Below are positions 9,652 to 20,270 of a stretch of DNA of 64,000 nucleotides, in pieces. A model generated the notes under the pieces. It saw only the letters and a list, made by a program, of their open reading frames with translations, was not told where the DNA came from and searched no databases. Each line of letters opens with the position of its first letter. Position 1 is the stretch's first letter. Made by a program: the position numbers and the translations under genes. Origin of the DNA: CAVXSP01 sp963764505 (GTDB lineage Bacteria; Acidobacteriota; Vicinamibacteria; Vicinamibacterales; SCN-69-37); NCBI GenBank assembly GCA_963764505.1, contig CAVXSP010000001.1, positions 1,984,001 through 2,048,000 of the forward strand. Reading direction: 5' to 3'.

Positions 9652-9881
9652 GCCGCGGACTGAGCAAAAGCCTTTCCGGCGCGCTGCAGCCCGGCACGAG
9701 CGCGGGAACTGCGCTACCCGCAAGGACTTGCCGTCGTCCGGCGGCCGGGGCGCCGGCGGATGCCGGCTCGAAGTTCGCCACGGCGACGACTTTTGTTGGC
9801 CCGCGGCCCGCGAAAGGCGCGGCGAGAAAGCGCACATGGCCGCGAGCGCCGAACGAGGTATCCTAGAGCGGCGTTCAGCTC

Positions 9882-11318
9882 GTGGCGATCGAGAAGACCC
9901 CTCCTGGCAATTCGAGCGACCGGCGCGCGTCTCTGGCAGAGCCGTGGGGACGCCGCCTGTGGATTGCGGCCGCCCTGGTCGGGCTCCTCGCCGTCGGTCT
10001 CGAGTCGTACGGCATTGCGACCTGGCCCATGGCCGACGACGAAGTGCCGTCGCTCGTCGAGCTCGGGCTGCTGCACATCGGCGCCGAGCGGTTCTTCTCG
10101 GTCCCCGCCGACCAGGTCTGGAAGCTTCCGAGGGCGACGCCCTTCTGGAACGCCACGCAGCGAATCGCCATCGCCGTGCTCCCGAAAAGCGAGATCAGCT
10201 ACCGGATCCCGAGCGTCGTCTACGGCGTGATCCTGTCGCTGTTCACCTTCGTCGTCGCGGCGCGCTGGCGCGGCCTCTGGTTCGCCGCCGCGCTGGTCAT
10301 CATGCTGCTCGGCAGCGAGTTGTTCCTCCTGCTGACGCAGCTCAACCGCTTCTACAGCCTGCCATTGCTGCTGCTCGCGGTGACGTTCGCGCTCATGTGG
10401 TGGCCGAAAGGGCGCACGGGCACGGCCGTCGTCGTCGGCCTCCTGACGGTGATGACCGTGCTGTCGCACAACGTCACGGTCGCGGTGTTCGGGCTGACGT
10501 TCGTGGCCGCCGTCCTTGCGTTCGCGATCGGCTGCGCGCCGTTCCGCGTCGTCGTGCGGAGCGGCGTGGCCGCCGTCATCGGCGCGCTGCTGTACTTCCT
10601 GTACCTGCGCCCGCTCGTCATGGGCTGGCACAGCACGGGCAACCCGACGCCCGTGCTGATCTCCTTCGCCGCCCAGGCCGGCATTCCCGCCCTGGCCCTG
10701 GCGCTCTTCGGAAGCTGGCTGACCATCGTCCGGCCGCGCGAGCAGCGACTGATGCTCTGGTGCGTGCTGATCGGCGTCGGCAGCATGTGCCTCTTCCTGG
10801 TCACGCACATGACCTGGAGCCCACGATACTTCCTGTTCTTCCTCCCGGCGCTCTGGCTGCTCGCGGCGCACGGCATGGAATTCGTGGCGCGTCGCCTGGG
10901 ATCGCCATCGCTCGGGGCGGCGTGGTACGGCGCGGTGATCGTGCTGCTGCTGCCGGGGATCGCCAGTCATTTCCAGGACGGCTCCCGCCACGACTACCGG
11001 CGCGCCGCGGCCGTCGTCGCAGAGGCGGCCGGCCCGGGCGCGCCGATTCTCAGCGACGACGCCGAGACGATCTCCTACTATCTGCCGGCCGATCTGCGCC
11101 CCGGGCTGGAGGTGCGCACGCGCGTGACCGCCCTGCCGCAGACGGAGTTCTTCATGGTGTGCCGCTCGAACGTCTGGATGCGCCTTCCGGAAGTGCCGAA
11201 CCGGCGGGTGGAGCTGCTGGCCGAGATCTATCGCCGGCGTTTCGATGAGTTCTCGCACGTGCTGCGCGTCTATCGCGTCGCGCCGGCGGGACGGGACCAT
11301 GACGGCCTGCGACCCTGA
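9882..11318 (+). CDS. GT-C family (GT39/ArnT-like) membrane glycosyltransferase
   Basis: A 478-residue polytopic protein with about ten hydrophobic helices. After the first helix comes a periplasmic loop with an acidic pair (WPMADDEVPSLVELG, near residue 50), the catalytic position of GT-C enzymes that use polyprenyl-phosphate sugars. A soluble C-terminal domain contains HDYRRAAAVVAEAAGPGAPIL and SYYLPADLRPG, as in PMT/ArnT relatives. The start is GTG at 9882. It probably attaches a sugar to exported glycan or protein in the periplasm. Donor and acceptor are unknown. Confidence 0.78.
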   Translation: MAIEKTPPGNSSDRRASLAEPWGRRLWIAAALVGLLAVGLESYGIATWPMADDEVPSLVELGLLHIGAERFFSVPADQVWKLPRATPFWNATQRIAIAVLPKSEISYRIPSVVYGVILSLFTFVVAARWRGLWFAAALVIMLLGSELFLLLTQLNRFYSLPLLLLAVTFALMWWPKGRTGTAVVVGLLTVMTVLSHNVTVAVFGLTFVAAVLAFAIGCAPFRVVVRSGVAAVIGALLYFLYLRPLVMGWHSTGNPTPVLISFAAQAGIPALALALFGSWLTIVRPREQRLMLWCVLIGVGSMCLFLVTHMTWSPRYFLFFLPALWLLAAHGMEFVARRLGSPSLGAAWYGAVIVLLLPGIASHFQDGSRHDYRRAAAVVAEAAGPGAPILSDDAETISYYLPADLRPGLEVRTRVTALPQTEFFMVCRSNVWMRLPEVPNRRVELLAEIYRRRFDEFSHVLRVYRVAPAGRDHDGLRP

Positions 11319-11612
11319 CCGTGCCCGGCGTCTGGACCTGGTTGCGCGGACTCGATGAAGTCTGCGCGGGCTCAGACATTCGTCGCGACGGCTGCGCGCG
11401 CGGCTCGGCGAGGGCGCCTGGCCGCGAGTGGGCTCCGGCGACGCGCACGCGGCCCGGTCCTTGCACGTGACTGACCGGCGCGGCGGACCGGATCGACCAG
11501 CGTCCGCGCGCCACCAATCGTGGTTCAGGCCGAGAGTACGGAAGTCATCGACACGCCGCCTCGTGGTGTTCGGGCGGCGGCCTCGCGGGGCGGGCCCGCC
11601 GGCCGCCCCGGC

Positions 11613-12813
11613 ATGAGAGTCCTGCTGTTCACGGAAACGCGGATCTGGGGTGGGCTCGAGGTGCACGCGGTGGCGCTCTCCGGCGTGCTGGCGCAGGAGG
11701 GCGTGGACGTCACGCTGGCCTGCATCGGCTCGGCCACTTACGAGCTGTATCGCTGCCGGGTGCCGTCCCCGGTGAACGTCGTTCGCGTCGAGCCGCCGGC
11801 GCGCCGCACCGTCGCTGGCTGGAGGCGCTCGCTGCGTCATCTGGAGGCGGACGCGGCCGTGCTGGAGAAAGGCACGCTGGCCACGGGCGGCCTCGCGCTC
11901 GACGTCGCGCTGCGGCTGCGCTATCGGCGCTACGTGACGATCATGCAGCTCGAGCCGGCGCCTCTCCTGCCTCGTTCGAGCACGCGTCATCTCGGCGGGC
12001 TGGTTCCGGGGATCGGCGCGTGGTGGTACCGACAGAAATGGACGGGCATGGCGCGATCGTGGGCGCCGCAGACGACCGTCTGCGTGAGCGATGCGATTGG
12101 AATGCGCCTCGCCGCGGACTACGGCTTCGCACCCCGCAAGCTGGTCACGGTCCACAACGGCGTCGATGTCGCCGTCTTCCGGCCGCAGCCGGAGCTGCGG
12201 GCGCCGATCCGCCGGCAGTGGGGCGTGCCGGCCGACGCGTTCGTCTTCGGATCGGCGGGGCGGTTGAGCGAGCAGAAGGGGCTCGACGTCGGCATCGAGG
12301 CGTTCGCCCGCGTCGTCGCCGCGCGCCCGGACCTGCCGCTCTTCCTCGTCTGGGCCGGCGAGGGCGCCGAGCGGGCGGCCCTCGAAGACCTCGCGCGTCG
12401 TCTGCGCGTCGACGATCGCGTCCGCTTTCCAGGGTTCGTCGAGCGCCCGGCGGAGTTCTATCAGGGCCTCGACGTGTTCCTGATCCCGAGCCGGTACCGA
12501 GGGGCTGCCGTTCGCCCTGGTGGAGGCGCTGGCTTCTGGATGCCTGGTCGTCGGCACGACGGTCGGCGGCATTCCTGAGGTCGTCAGCCGCGCCGATCTG
12601 GGCTCACTGGTCGCCCCCGAGAGCCCGGACGCGCTCGCGGCGGCCATGCTCGAGGTCATGACGATGCCCGTGAGCCAGCGCGAGGCGCGGGCGCGCGCCG
12701 GACGCGCCCACGTGGCCGCCGAGTTCGACCTGCGGACGCAGTGCTGTCAGATCCTCCCTCTCCTCTGTCCGCAGAACGCCCCGACCAGGAGCGCGCCCGT
12801 CACGGGCGTGTGA
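11613..12813 (+). CDS. GT4 family glycosyltransferase (split by one extra base)
   Basis: ATG at 11613 opens MRVLLFTETRIWGGLEVHAV, a GT-B N-terminal strand and acceptor loop. An upstream open stretch to 11520 looks non-coding. The frame runs through GSAGRLSEQKGLDVGIEAF to VFLIPSRY near 12495 and then shifts. The other frame continues EGLPFALVEALASGCLVVG to a stop at 12813. Reading ccgag as cgag at about 12496 restores the donor signature exactly, so a single inserted C splits the gene. About 400 codons in all, normal for the family. The indel is probably an assembly error. It is followed 11 bases later by the FkbM gene. Confidence 0.82.
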
Positions 12814-12823
12814 GGCGCGAGGG

Positions 12824-13579
12824 ATGCGGCACCTGGTCAAGCGCTGGCTTCACAGGCTGGGCTACGACGTCTCGACGGTGTCGTACGCGCAGGACTTCAT
12901 GCCGGGCCTGCACCTCCGCCGGCTCTTCCAGCAGTTCCGTATCGATTGTGTGGTCGACGTGGGGGCCAACCTCGGGCAGTACCGCGACTTCCTGCGCGAC
13001 GCGGTCGGATTCGAGGGCCGGATCGTCTCGTTCGAGCCCGTGCCCGAGCACGTGTCGATCCTCGAGGCGAGAGCCGCGGACGATCCGCGCTGGACGATCG
13101 TCGGGCGCGCCCTCGGCGCCGAGCCGGGGTCGCTCGAGATCAACGTCACGGCGGGCGGGGATCTGTCGAGCTTTCTCGCGCCCCGGGAATCGTCGCCCGC
13201 CATGGCGGTCGAGGCGCGAGTCGCCGTGCCGGTCACGACGCTCGACGAGTCGCTGCCGCTGATCCGGCAGAACTGCGCGCTGTCATCGACCTACGTGAAG
13301 ATCGACACGCAGGGCTTCGATCTGAACGTGCTGCGCGGCGGCCGTGCGACGCTGACGGAGATCCCCGCGCTGCAGACGGAGATGCCGCTCCTGCCCATCT
13401 ACCACGAGATGCCGAGCTTCGTGGAGATGTACGAATACCTCAAGGCGCTCGGCTTCGACTTGAGCGCCGCTTTTCCGGCGAGCCGCGACGGGTTCCTGCG
13501 CTCGCGAGAGCTCGACGGCGTCTTCGTGAACAGCCGCCTGCTGGATCGGCGCGAGCCTCGCGGACCCGGTCGCGCGTGA
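12824..13579 (+). CDS. FkbM family methyltransferase
   Basis: A 251-residue protein with FkbM-family features. It has CVVDVGANLGQYRDFL (SAM loop, near residue 45), IVSFEPVPEHVSIL with the acidic residue that binds the ribose, VTTLDES, and YVKIDTQGFDLNVLRGG. Family members methylate sugar hydroxyls on glycolipids, polysaccharides and macrolides. It follows the GT4 gene closely, so it probably modifies the same glycan. Confidence 0.9.
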   Translation: MRHLVKRWLHRLGYDVSTVSYAQDFMPGLHLRRLFQQFRIDCVVDVGANLGQYRDFLRDAVGFEGRIVSFEPVPEHVSILEARAADDPRWTIVGRALGAEPGSLEINVTAGGDLSSFLAPRESSPAMAVEARVAVPVTTLDESLPLIRQNCALSSTYVKIDTQGFDLNVLRGGRATLTEIPALQTEMPLLPIYHEMPSFVEMYEYLKALGFDLSAAFPASRDGFLRSRELDGVFVNSRLLDRREPRGPGRA

Positions 13580-13597
13580 CGCTGATCCGTGTCCCGG

Positions 13598-14861
13598 TCA
13601 GGCGCTGGTCGCCTGAACCGGCGACGCGGCCCCGCGGAGAGCGACGGCCGGCGATTCGTCCCGGCGTCGCACGGTGACGGCGAGGTCGGCCACGCCGCCC
13701 CACGTTCTCGTCTCGCTCACGACCAGGTGCGCCGCGGGCGCGAGCCGCGCGAGGTACCGCTGGGTCGGCGGGTGCCCGGCGAGGATTTCGACGTAGTACT
13801 GCCCGCGCGTCAGATTCGCGACGAAGCCGAAGGTGACCGTGAAGACCGCGGGGACGCTCAGGTCGAGTCCGAGGTCCGCCTGCGGGAACTGACCGTCGTA
13901 CACGAGCAGCTGGTCGGTCGACCGCAGCACCCGGAAGGCGAACACGACGTCGTCGAGGGGCGCCGCGGACTCGAAGGTGACGCGCAGCTCGAGCCGCGTG
14001 CCGGGCGCGACGACGTCCGCGACTGGCGCGCCGTCGGGCGTGCAGAGCGTCGTGGAGCGGATCCGGAACTCGCCGGGCTGCGATTCGTCGGCCGGGACGA
14101 ACGCGTCGCGCACGTAGGCGTCGATCACGTCGCTCGCCGGGCCGAGCGCGAGCGGCTTGCGCCGCAGGTAGAGCGCGCGGTCGCAGAGCTGCGAGACCGC
14201 CTGCAGGTTGTGCGACACGAAGACGATCGTCACGCCCTGCCGCTTGAACTCGCCCATGCGGTGCACGCAGCGCTGCTGGAACGCCATGTCGCCGACGCTC
14301 AGGACCTCGTCGATGATCAGCACGTCCGGGTCGAGGTGCGCCGCGATCGAGAAACCGAGCCGCGCGTTCATGCCCGAGGAGTAGCGCTTGATCTGCGTGT
14401 CGATGAACCCCGACACGCCGGCGAACTCGACGATCGCGTCGAACTTCCTGGCGACCTCGGCGCGCGTCATCCCCATGATCGCGCCCTGCAGGTAGACGTT
14501 CTCCCGGCCGGTCAGGTCGGGATGGAACCCGGCGGCAATCTCGATGAGCGCGCCCGTGCGCCCGCGCACCTGGCTGCGCCCGCGGTTCGGCCGCAGGATC
14601 CGCGTCAGCAGCTTGAGCGTCGTCGATTTCCCGGCGCCGTTCGGCCCGATGATGCCGAGCGCCTCGCCCGGCGCGACCTCGAACGACACGTCCTCGAGCG
14701 CCCAGAACTCCTGCTGCTGCAGCTCGCTCGGTCGCCGGCCGGCGCCGGAACAGGCGTCTGGCCATCGCGGGCACGAGATCGCGGAGGCTGTCGTGGCGCT
14801 CGCCCGACCGGAACTTCTTCCAGACGCCGTCGAAGACGACCCGCGCGGCCGAGGCCTTCAG
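13598..14861 (-). CDS. Wzt-type ABC transporter ATP-binding protein with C-terminal carbohydrate-binding domain
   Basis: The main frame starts with a Walker A (GIIGPNGAGKSTTLK). It then has TGRENVYLQGAIMG, the ABC signature YSSGMNARLGFSIA, and a Walker B DVLIIDEVLSVGD. About 180 C-terminal residues form a beta-rich Wzt-C-like domain that in relatives reads the terminal modification of the polysaccharide. The true N-terminus lies in another frame: from 14861 it reads RVVFDGVWKKFRSGERHDSL, and one extra base near 14735 must be removed to join ELQQQEFWALEDVSFEV. The start is uncertain; a CTG at 14861 overlaps the permease stop. It pairs with that permease. Confidence 0.85.
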
Positions 14862-15658
14862 AGGTTCTCGGCAAAGGTGAACTCCGCCCGATGGAACAGC
14901 ACCCAGGCCCAGACCAGCAGGAGCGGGGAGGCGACCGCCGCTACCGCGAACGCGACGGGATCGTGGAACGGGGTGCCGAACAGGGCCGTGCGATAGCCGT
15001 CGATGATCGGGGTCATCGGGTTGAAGCGAATGATGGTCGCGAGCCGTCCGCCCATGAGCTCGACCGGATAGAGCACCGACGAGACGAACATCCAGACGGT
15101 GACGATGAGCTCGAGCAGGTACTTGACGTCGCGGTAGAACAGGTTCGCCATCGCGAGCAGCAGTCCCACCGCCGCCGTGAAGCAGACCTGGACCGCGATC
15201 ACCACCGGCAGGAAGAGGATCGACGCGGACGGCACGACGCGGTAGTAGGCCATCATTCCGACGAGGATGATCGACGCGACCGCGAAATCGACGAGGCAGA
15301 CGATGATCGCCGAGAAGGGGAAGACCTCCCGCGGGAAGTACACCTTCGTCACCAGACCCGGATTGCCCGTCAGCGACGCGACCGAGAACCTCAGCGACGA
15401 GGCGAACAGGTTCCAGGCCGACAGGCCGCAGTAGGCGTAGAGGGGGTACGGCACCGGCGTGGCGATCGGCGCCACTCGGGTGAAGATCACCGAGAACACC
15501 ACAGTGTTGATGACCGGCATGAAGACGGCCCAGCCGAAGCCCATGACCGTCTGCTTGTAGCGCACGAGGATGTCCCTCGCGGCGAACCGGTAGAGCAGTT
15601 CCCGGTACTCCGCCTGCTCCCGGAACATCTCGCGGACGTCGTTCCAGAGCGCCGTCAT
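14858..15658 (-). CDS. ABC-2 type polysaccharide export permease (Wzm-like)
   Basis: About 266 residues with six predicted membrane helices. The N-terminal amphipathic part is ELLYRFAARDILVRYKQTVMG. The characteristic VTKVYFPREVFPF loop follows, and the helix pair ends near FNPMTPIIDGYRTALFG. This is the ABC2_membrane family that moves undecaprenyl-linked polysaccharide across the inner membrane. ATG at 15658 is chosen because it overlaps the stop of the upstream gene as ATGA; a longer frame to 15703 adds a non-conserved lead. It works with the ATPase directly downstream. Confidence 0.88.
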   Translation of the reverse strand: MTALWNDVREMFREQAEYRELLYRFAARDILVRYKQTVMGFGWAVFMPVINTVVFSVIFTRVAPIATPVPYPLYAYCGLSAWNLFASSLRFSVASLTGNPGLVTKVYFPREVFPFSAIIVCLVDFAVASIILVGMMAYYRVVPSASILFLPVVIAVQVCFTAAVGLLLAMANLFYRDVKYLLELIVTVWMFVSSVLYPVELMGGRLATIIRFNPMTPIIDGYRTALFGTPFHDPVAFAVAAVASPLLLVWAWVLFHRAEFTFAENL

Positions 15659-17955
15659 GCGGTCGGCCCCCGCTCGGGCACGAGCCGGGCGCTGCGCGCC
15701 CACTCGAGGGTCAGCGCCATCGCCCGCTCGCGCCCGACGTGCGGCGCGAAGCCGAGCTCGGTCCGGGCCTTCTCAATCGAGACGCGTGCCGCCTCGCCGT
15801 AGTAGGCGATGGGCGCGGCCCCCTGGGCGGCCGGCGGCCGGTAGATGACGGCCGCGTCCGCGCCGAAGCGCCGGAGCAGGGTCTGCTGGAGCCGGGGCGA
15901 GGCCTCCCACATCCGGCGCGGCAGCCGGCCGATGGGGTCGGTGTCGAGGACGCGCCGCACGAACGCCCGAAGCTGCGGCGACGTGGCGATGGTCTTCGCG
16001 CCGGCCATCCAGCGGCCGAGCCACCCGGGCGGCGCCGGTCGGACGGCGCTCGCATCCTCGGCGGCGAGCACGGGCACGGCCACGCCCGCGGCGCGGGCGA
16101 AGTACTCGTAGAACTCGCGGAGCGAGACCTGCTCCGGATCCGCGATCAGGTACGCCGAGCCGCTCAGCGCGTCCGGCGCGTCGAGGGCGCGCGCGATGGC
16201 GTCGACGACGTTGTCGACGAAGACCATGTTGGCCGGCACGTCCGGATCGCCCTTGAGCGCGAAGTCGCGGCCGGCCAGCAGCTGAAGCGGCCGGATCGTG
16301 AACGTCTTCGAGAACGGACCGTAGATGCGGACGGGGCGCAGGACGACGGTGGACAGCCCTTGGCGCGCAACGGTCTGCAGCGCCTGCTCGGCCGCGAGCT
16401 TGGCCTGTCCGTAGTCGTCTGCGGCGGGCGGTGCGAGCGGCGCCGCTTCGGTCAGCGCGCCTTCCCCCTCGCGCGCGTGCACGAACAGCGTGCTGATGTG
16501 CACGAACCGACGGACGCCCGCGCGGCGCGCGGCCTCCGCCACGGTGCGCGTGCCCTCGATGGTGACGCGGCGGGCCGCGTCAGGAGGCCACGACGTGCCG
16601 ACGGCGCAGTGCACGACGGCGTCGCAGCCCTCGAGCGCTCTGGCCATCTCGTCCGCCGAGCAGACGTCGCCGACGCGAATCTCCTGCGGCCATCGAGCGA
16701 GCCGGGCCGCGCCGACCGGCGAGCGCACGAGCGCCACCGGGTCCCAGCCGTAGCGGCCCCGCAGCAGCTCGACGGCGCGCCCGCCGAGGAATCCGCCGGC
16801 GCCGGTCACGAGCACCCGCCGCCGTCCCGCGGCGGGCGCGGGAGCGGCGGCGCCAGTGGGCGGCGCGAGGCCTTCCTCGACCCACGGCTCGTCCAGCGGC
16901 CGCGCGTGCTGGTAGCAGTCCTCGATCAGCCCGACCACCGGCAGCACCGAGCGCCCCGACAGCTCCGGGTCCGCGCCGGCGTCAATCGCCCGGAGCCAGT
17001 CGTCGATCTCGTCGCGGAACGCCTGGTATCCGATGAAGGGCGCCTGGGCGCCGAACTCGGCGGTGAGGCGGAAGGGCGACGGCTCGCGGTCGGCCGACGC
17101 GCCGCCGCGGTGCACGAGGACTTGCGTGAAGTTGGCGCGGAGCAGCTCCAGCGTGGCGTGCTCGCATTCGACCCGGATGCTGTTGCGCAGCTCCCGCGTG
17201 CGGCTGAGCTCGAGGCGGACGGGAATCGTCCGGCCGCCGACGCCGATCGAGAAGCGCGCGACGCAGTCGGTCTCGATTCCGCCGCGCGCGTTGTCCTCGT
17301 AGGCGTGGAGCGTCGGCTGCCCTGGCAGGATGCCGAGCAGCACGTCGATCACGTGCGAGCCGATGTCGATCAGCACGCCGCCGCCCCCGGCCGTCCTGGT
17401 CAGGCCGTCGAGCGAGGCGAGCTGCCAGCCGTACGGGCCTCCCTCCTCGGCGTCGATCGCGATCGGCGCGCCGTACTCGCCGCTCTCGAGCATCGCGCGC
17501 AGCAGGCGCACCGCCGGCAGCATCCGCCGGTAGAGCCCCACGGCCAGCGCGACCCCGCCGGCATCTGCGGCCGCGACCATCGCCTCGGCATCGGCCAGCG
17601 AGGTCGCCATCGGCTTCTCGACGAACACGTGCTTGCGCCGGGAGGCCAGCTCGATGGTGGCCGGCGCATGGTGGGCCGGCGGCGTCGCGAGCACGACCGC
17701 GTCGACGTCGTCGACGACGGCGGACAGGTCGGTCTCGACGCGCGCGATCTGGTACGCCTCGGCCAGCTCGCGCGCGCGCGCCGCCGTCCGATCCACGAGG
17801 GCGACGATGCGCAGGCCGTCGTGACCGGCGAGCACCGGCAGCAGGTTCGCCTTCGTCACGGCGCCGCAGCCGACGACCGCCACCGCGAGCGGGCGCGCCT
17901 GCGCCGGTCGGGCGGGAGTCGTCTCGGAGTCGAGGACGGGACCGGGCTTGCGCAT
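15655..17955 (-). CDS. Fusion of Gfo/Idh/MocA-type oxidoreductase and NAD-dependent sugar epimerase/dehydratase
   Basis: A 766-residue two-domain protein. Residues about 20-370 form a Gfo/Idh/MocA oxidoreductase: VAVVGCGAVTKANLLPVL, then the EKPMATS motif and a C-terminal sheet domain with DIGSHVIDVLLG. After a proline/alanine linker, residues about 385-760 form an extended SDR: VLVTGAGGFLGGRAVELL, VVHCAVGTS, and a YGQAKLAAE catalytic Tyr-Lys pair. The fusion suggests two steps in making one nucleotide sugar, such as oxidation then epimerisation. It overlaps the Wzm gene, so the sugar likely enters the exported polymer. Confidence 0.85.
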   Translation of the reverse strand: MRKPGPVLDSETTPARPAQARPLAVAVVGCGAVTKANLLPVLAGHDGLRIVALVDRTAARARELAEAYQIARVETDLSAVVDDVDAVVLATPPAHHAPATIELASRRKHVFVEKPMATSLADAEAMVAAADAGGVALAVGLYRRMLPAVRLLRAMLESGEYGAPIAIDAEEGGPYGWQLASLDGLTRTAGGGGVLIDIGSHVIDVLLGILPGQPTLHAYEDNARGGIETDCVARFSIGVGGRTIPVRLELSRTRELRNSIRVECEHATLELLRANFTQVLVHRGGASADREPSPFRLTAEFGAQAPFIGYQAFRDEIDDWLRAIDAGADPELSGRSVLPVVGLIEDCYQHARPLDEPWVEEGLAPPTGAAAPAPAAGRRRVLVTGAGGFLGGRAVELLRGRYGWDPVALVRSPVGAARLARWPQEIRVGDVCSADEMARALEGCDAVVHCAVGTSWPPDAARRVTIEGTRTVAEAARRAGVRRFVHISTLFVHAREGEGALTEAAPLAPPAADDYGQAKLAAEQALQTVARQGLSTVVLRPVRIYGPFSKTFTIRPLQLLAGRDFALKGDPDVPANMVFVDNVVDAIARALDAPDALSGSAYLIADPEQVSLREFYEYFARAAGVAVPVLAAEDASAVRPAPPGWLGRWMAGAKTIATSPQLRAFVRRVLDTDPIGRLPRRMWEASPRLQQTLLRRFGADAAVIYRPPAAQGAAPIAYYGEAARVSIEKARTELGFAPHVGRERAMALTLEWARSARLVPERGPTA

Positions 17956-17956
17956 G

Positions 17957-20253
17957 TCAGCTCTTCAGGTCCGCCAGCGCCCGTCGCGCGGCGTCGGCGT
18001 TGGCGCCCGAGTTCTGCAGCGCCAGCGACTTCTGCAGGGCGTCGCGTGCCTTGCCGGTCTCGCTGAGCGCCGCGTAGGCGAGGCCGAGGTGGTAGCTGGT
18101 AAGTGGGATTGCTGCGGCTCCTTCGTTGACCGAGTCGAGCAGCGGGGCCACCGCCTGGGAGAACTGGCCCTTCTTGTAGAACGCCCATCCGAGCGTGTCG
18201 TTGATCTCCGGCCGGTCGGGCAGTCCGGCTTTGGCGGTCTTGGCGAGCTGCAGCGCGACGTCCAGATTGCCGCCCGTATCCATGTAGATCCCCGCCAGGT
18301 TGTTGGCGGCGACGGCGGCACGCGGATCGAGCGGCGAGCGCCTTCTCGTATCGCGCGCGGGCTTCGGGCCTGCTTGTTCTGCTCTGCAAGAGCATGCCGA
18401 TGATGGTGTGCGCCGGGACGGACTTCGGCTGCTTTTCGCGACTTCGGTGAACTGCCGGATGGCGTCGTCGACCCGACGCTGCCGGATGTAGAGGCTCGCC
18501 GAGCAGCGAGTACGCCTCGAGGTTGTTCGGCGTCGGCGTCGACGGCCGGCCGCGCGAGCGCTCGGTCGAGGCAGGGATCGCCGAGCGCCGCGTACGACTT
18601 GGCCGCCAGGAGCAGGACGCGCTGCGTTTTTCGGAGACCTCCGAACGGCCTCTTCCAGCTGAGTCTCTGGCGGCGTCGGGCCGCTTGTCCTGATGTCCAT
18701 CGTCACGAGTCCCGCGATCAGCGTCGATCTGGGCCGGATTCTTCTCCAGCGCCTTCTCGAACGCGGCGCGCGCCGCGGCGCGGTTCTTCTTCAAGCAGCT
18801 CGAGCTGGCCGAGCTCGGCCTGCACGGCGAGGCAAGGTCCGGGAGGTACTTGGCCAGCAGCGCGAATGATGGGCTCGGCCTTGCGACGACTCACCGCGCA
18901 TGAGGTGGATCCGCGCCAGCAGCAGGTGAGGCGCTCGACGTAGCCGTTGACCTTGAGCACCGCGGCCTTGGCGAACTGTTCGGCCTGGTCCAATGGTTGG
19001 CCGCGAAGTGCAGCTTGGCGAGCTCGAATTCGGCGATGGCCATGCGCGGATTCAGCTTGAGGGCCTGCGTGAAGGCGGCCATCGCCTCCTGCCGCTGGCC
19101 GCGCAGCACGTACATCCGGCCGAGCGCGAACTGCGTCTCTGACGACTGCGGGTTGGTTTCCGCGGCCGACCGGACCGCTGCGAATGCCTCGCTCACCTTT
19201 CCGAGTCCCAGCAGCGTCTGGGCCTTGGCCAGCAGGGCCTCCCAGTTCCTGCGGTTCCTTCGCGAGCACTCATCGATCAACTTCATGGCCGCGGCCGGAT
19301 CGCCGGATCCCAGGCCCATGCCGGCGAGCCGCAGTTTCGCGCTGGTCGCGCCTTTGACGCCGCTGGCGGCGACCGCTTCCAGGATCCGCTGCGCCTCGTC
19401 GCGCCGCTGCAGCGAGATGTAGTAGTCCGCGAGCAGCGAGCTTGCCGGTGCCGTCTGGCAGCGTCTCGGCAAGCGTCTTCAGGTACGGCTCGGCCTCTTT
19501 GGGCTGGCGAGCGCCGATGTAGAACAGCGCCAGCGCGCGGTTCGCGAGGACGTTCTTGGGGTCGAGACTCAGGGCTTCTTTCAGTTGCGCTTCGGCTTCG
19601 GAACGCCGGCCAACGGACCAGAGGTAGTTGACGAGCGCCAGTCGCGCGTCGACGGATTTCGGGTCGGTCGTCCACGGCCTTGCGGAACGCCGCTTCCGCT
19701 TCCTGCCGATCGCCGTGAACCATCTGCATCGCGCCGAGGATCGTGTAGCTCGTCGTCCGGTCGGGCTCCTCTCGAATGGCCGCCTCGACCTCGTCCAGCG
19801 CGTCGTCGAGCTTGTTCAGGCCGGCCAGGGCATTCGCGTGCAGGATCATGCGCTTCGACGTTCTTCGGATCGATCGCGAGCGCCTTCTCCGCGCGGCCGT
19901 TGGCGTCCTCGAACTGTCGCGCCAGGAGCAGCATCTGCGCGGCGCCGACTTGCGCCTCGGCGTCCTTGGGCAGCAGGTCGGCCGCCCGGACCGCTTCGCG
20001 ATACGCGTTCGTCAGGTCGCCGACCTCCTGATACGCCTTCGCCAGCTTGCTTCTCGCTTCGCCGAACCGGGCGTCCGCCTGGACCGCATTCCGATACTGG
20101 ATGACCGCCTCGGGGTATTTCTTCTGGGCGACGTACGCGTCGCCGCTCTTCACGAATTCGCGCTTGGCGACTTCCGGGTCCTTGCCGCACGCGGCGGCGA
20201 GCAGCACCGCGGCCAGTGCGGCGCGTGCGGACGATCGTGATCGGTCGAAGCAT
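17957..20253 (-). CDS. Large TPR-repeat lipoprotein (PrsT-like), several frameshifts
   Basis: Six overlapping minus-strand reading segments together encode about 765 residues of tetratricopeptide repeats. The protein begins MLRPITI at ATG 20253. One base must be removed near 20230 to join a lipobox helix LAAVLLAAACGKDP. Repeats follow, such as KYPEAVIQYRNAVQADARF, EAQVGAAQMLLLARQFEDA and EINDTLGWAFYKKGQFSQA. Indels near 19850, 19640, 19470, 19265 and 18700-18350 break it. TPR lipoproteins of this size sit beside exosortase genes in PEP-CTERM loci (TPR-repeat protein PrsT). It probably scaffolds secretion at the outer membrane. EpsI and the exosortase follow upstream on the same strand. Confidence 0.75.
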
Positions 20254-20270
20254 GTCTTCCTCGTTCCTGC

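Noticed and set aside
9714..12659. A 981-residue open frame on the minus strand
   Set aside because: It is a shadow opposite the GT-C and GT4 genes with random Arg/Ala/Asp-rich composition.
13589..15802. A 737-residue open frame opposite the ABC exporter
   Set aside because: It is the antisense shadow of the ATPase and permease genes, dominated by Arg and Asp.
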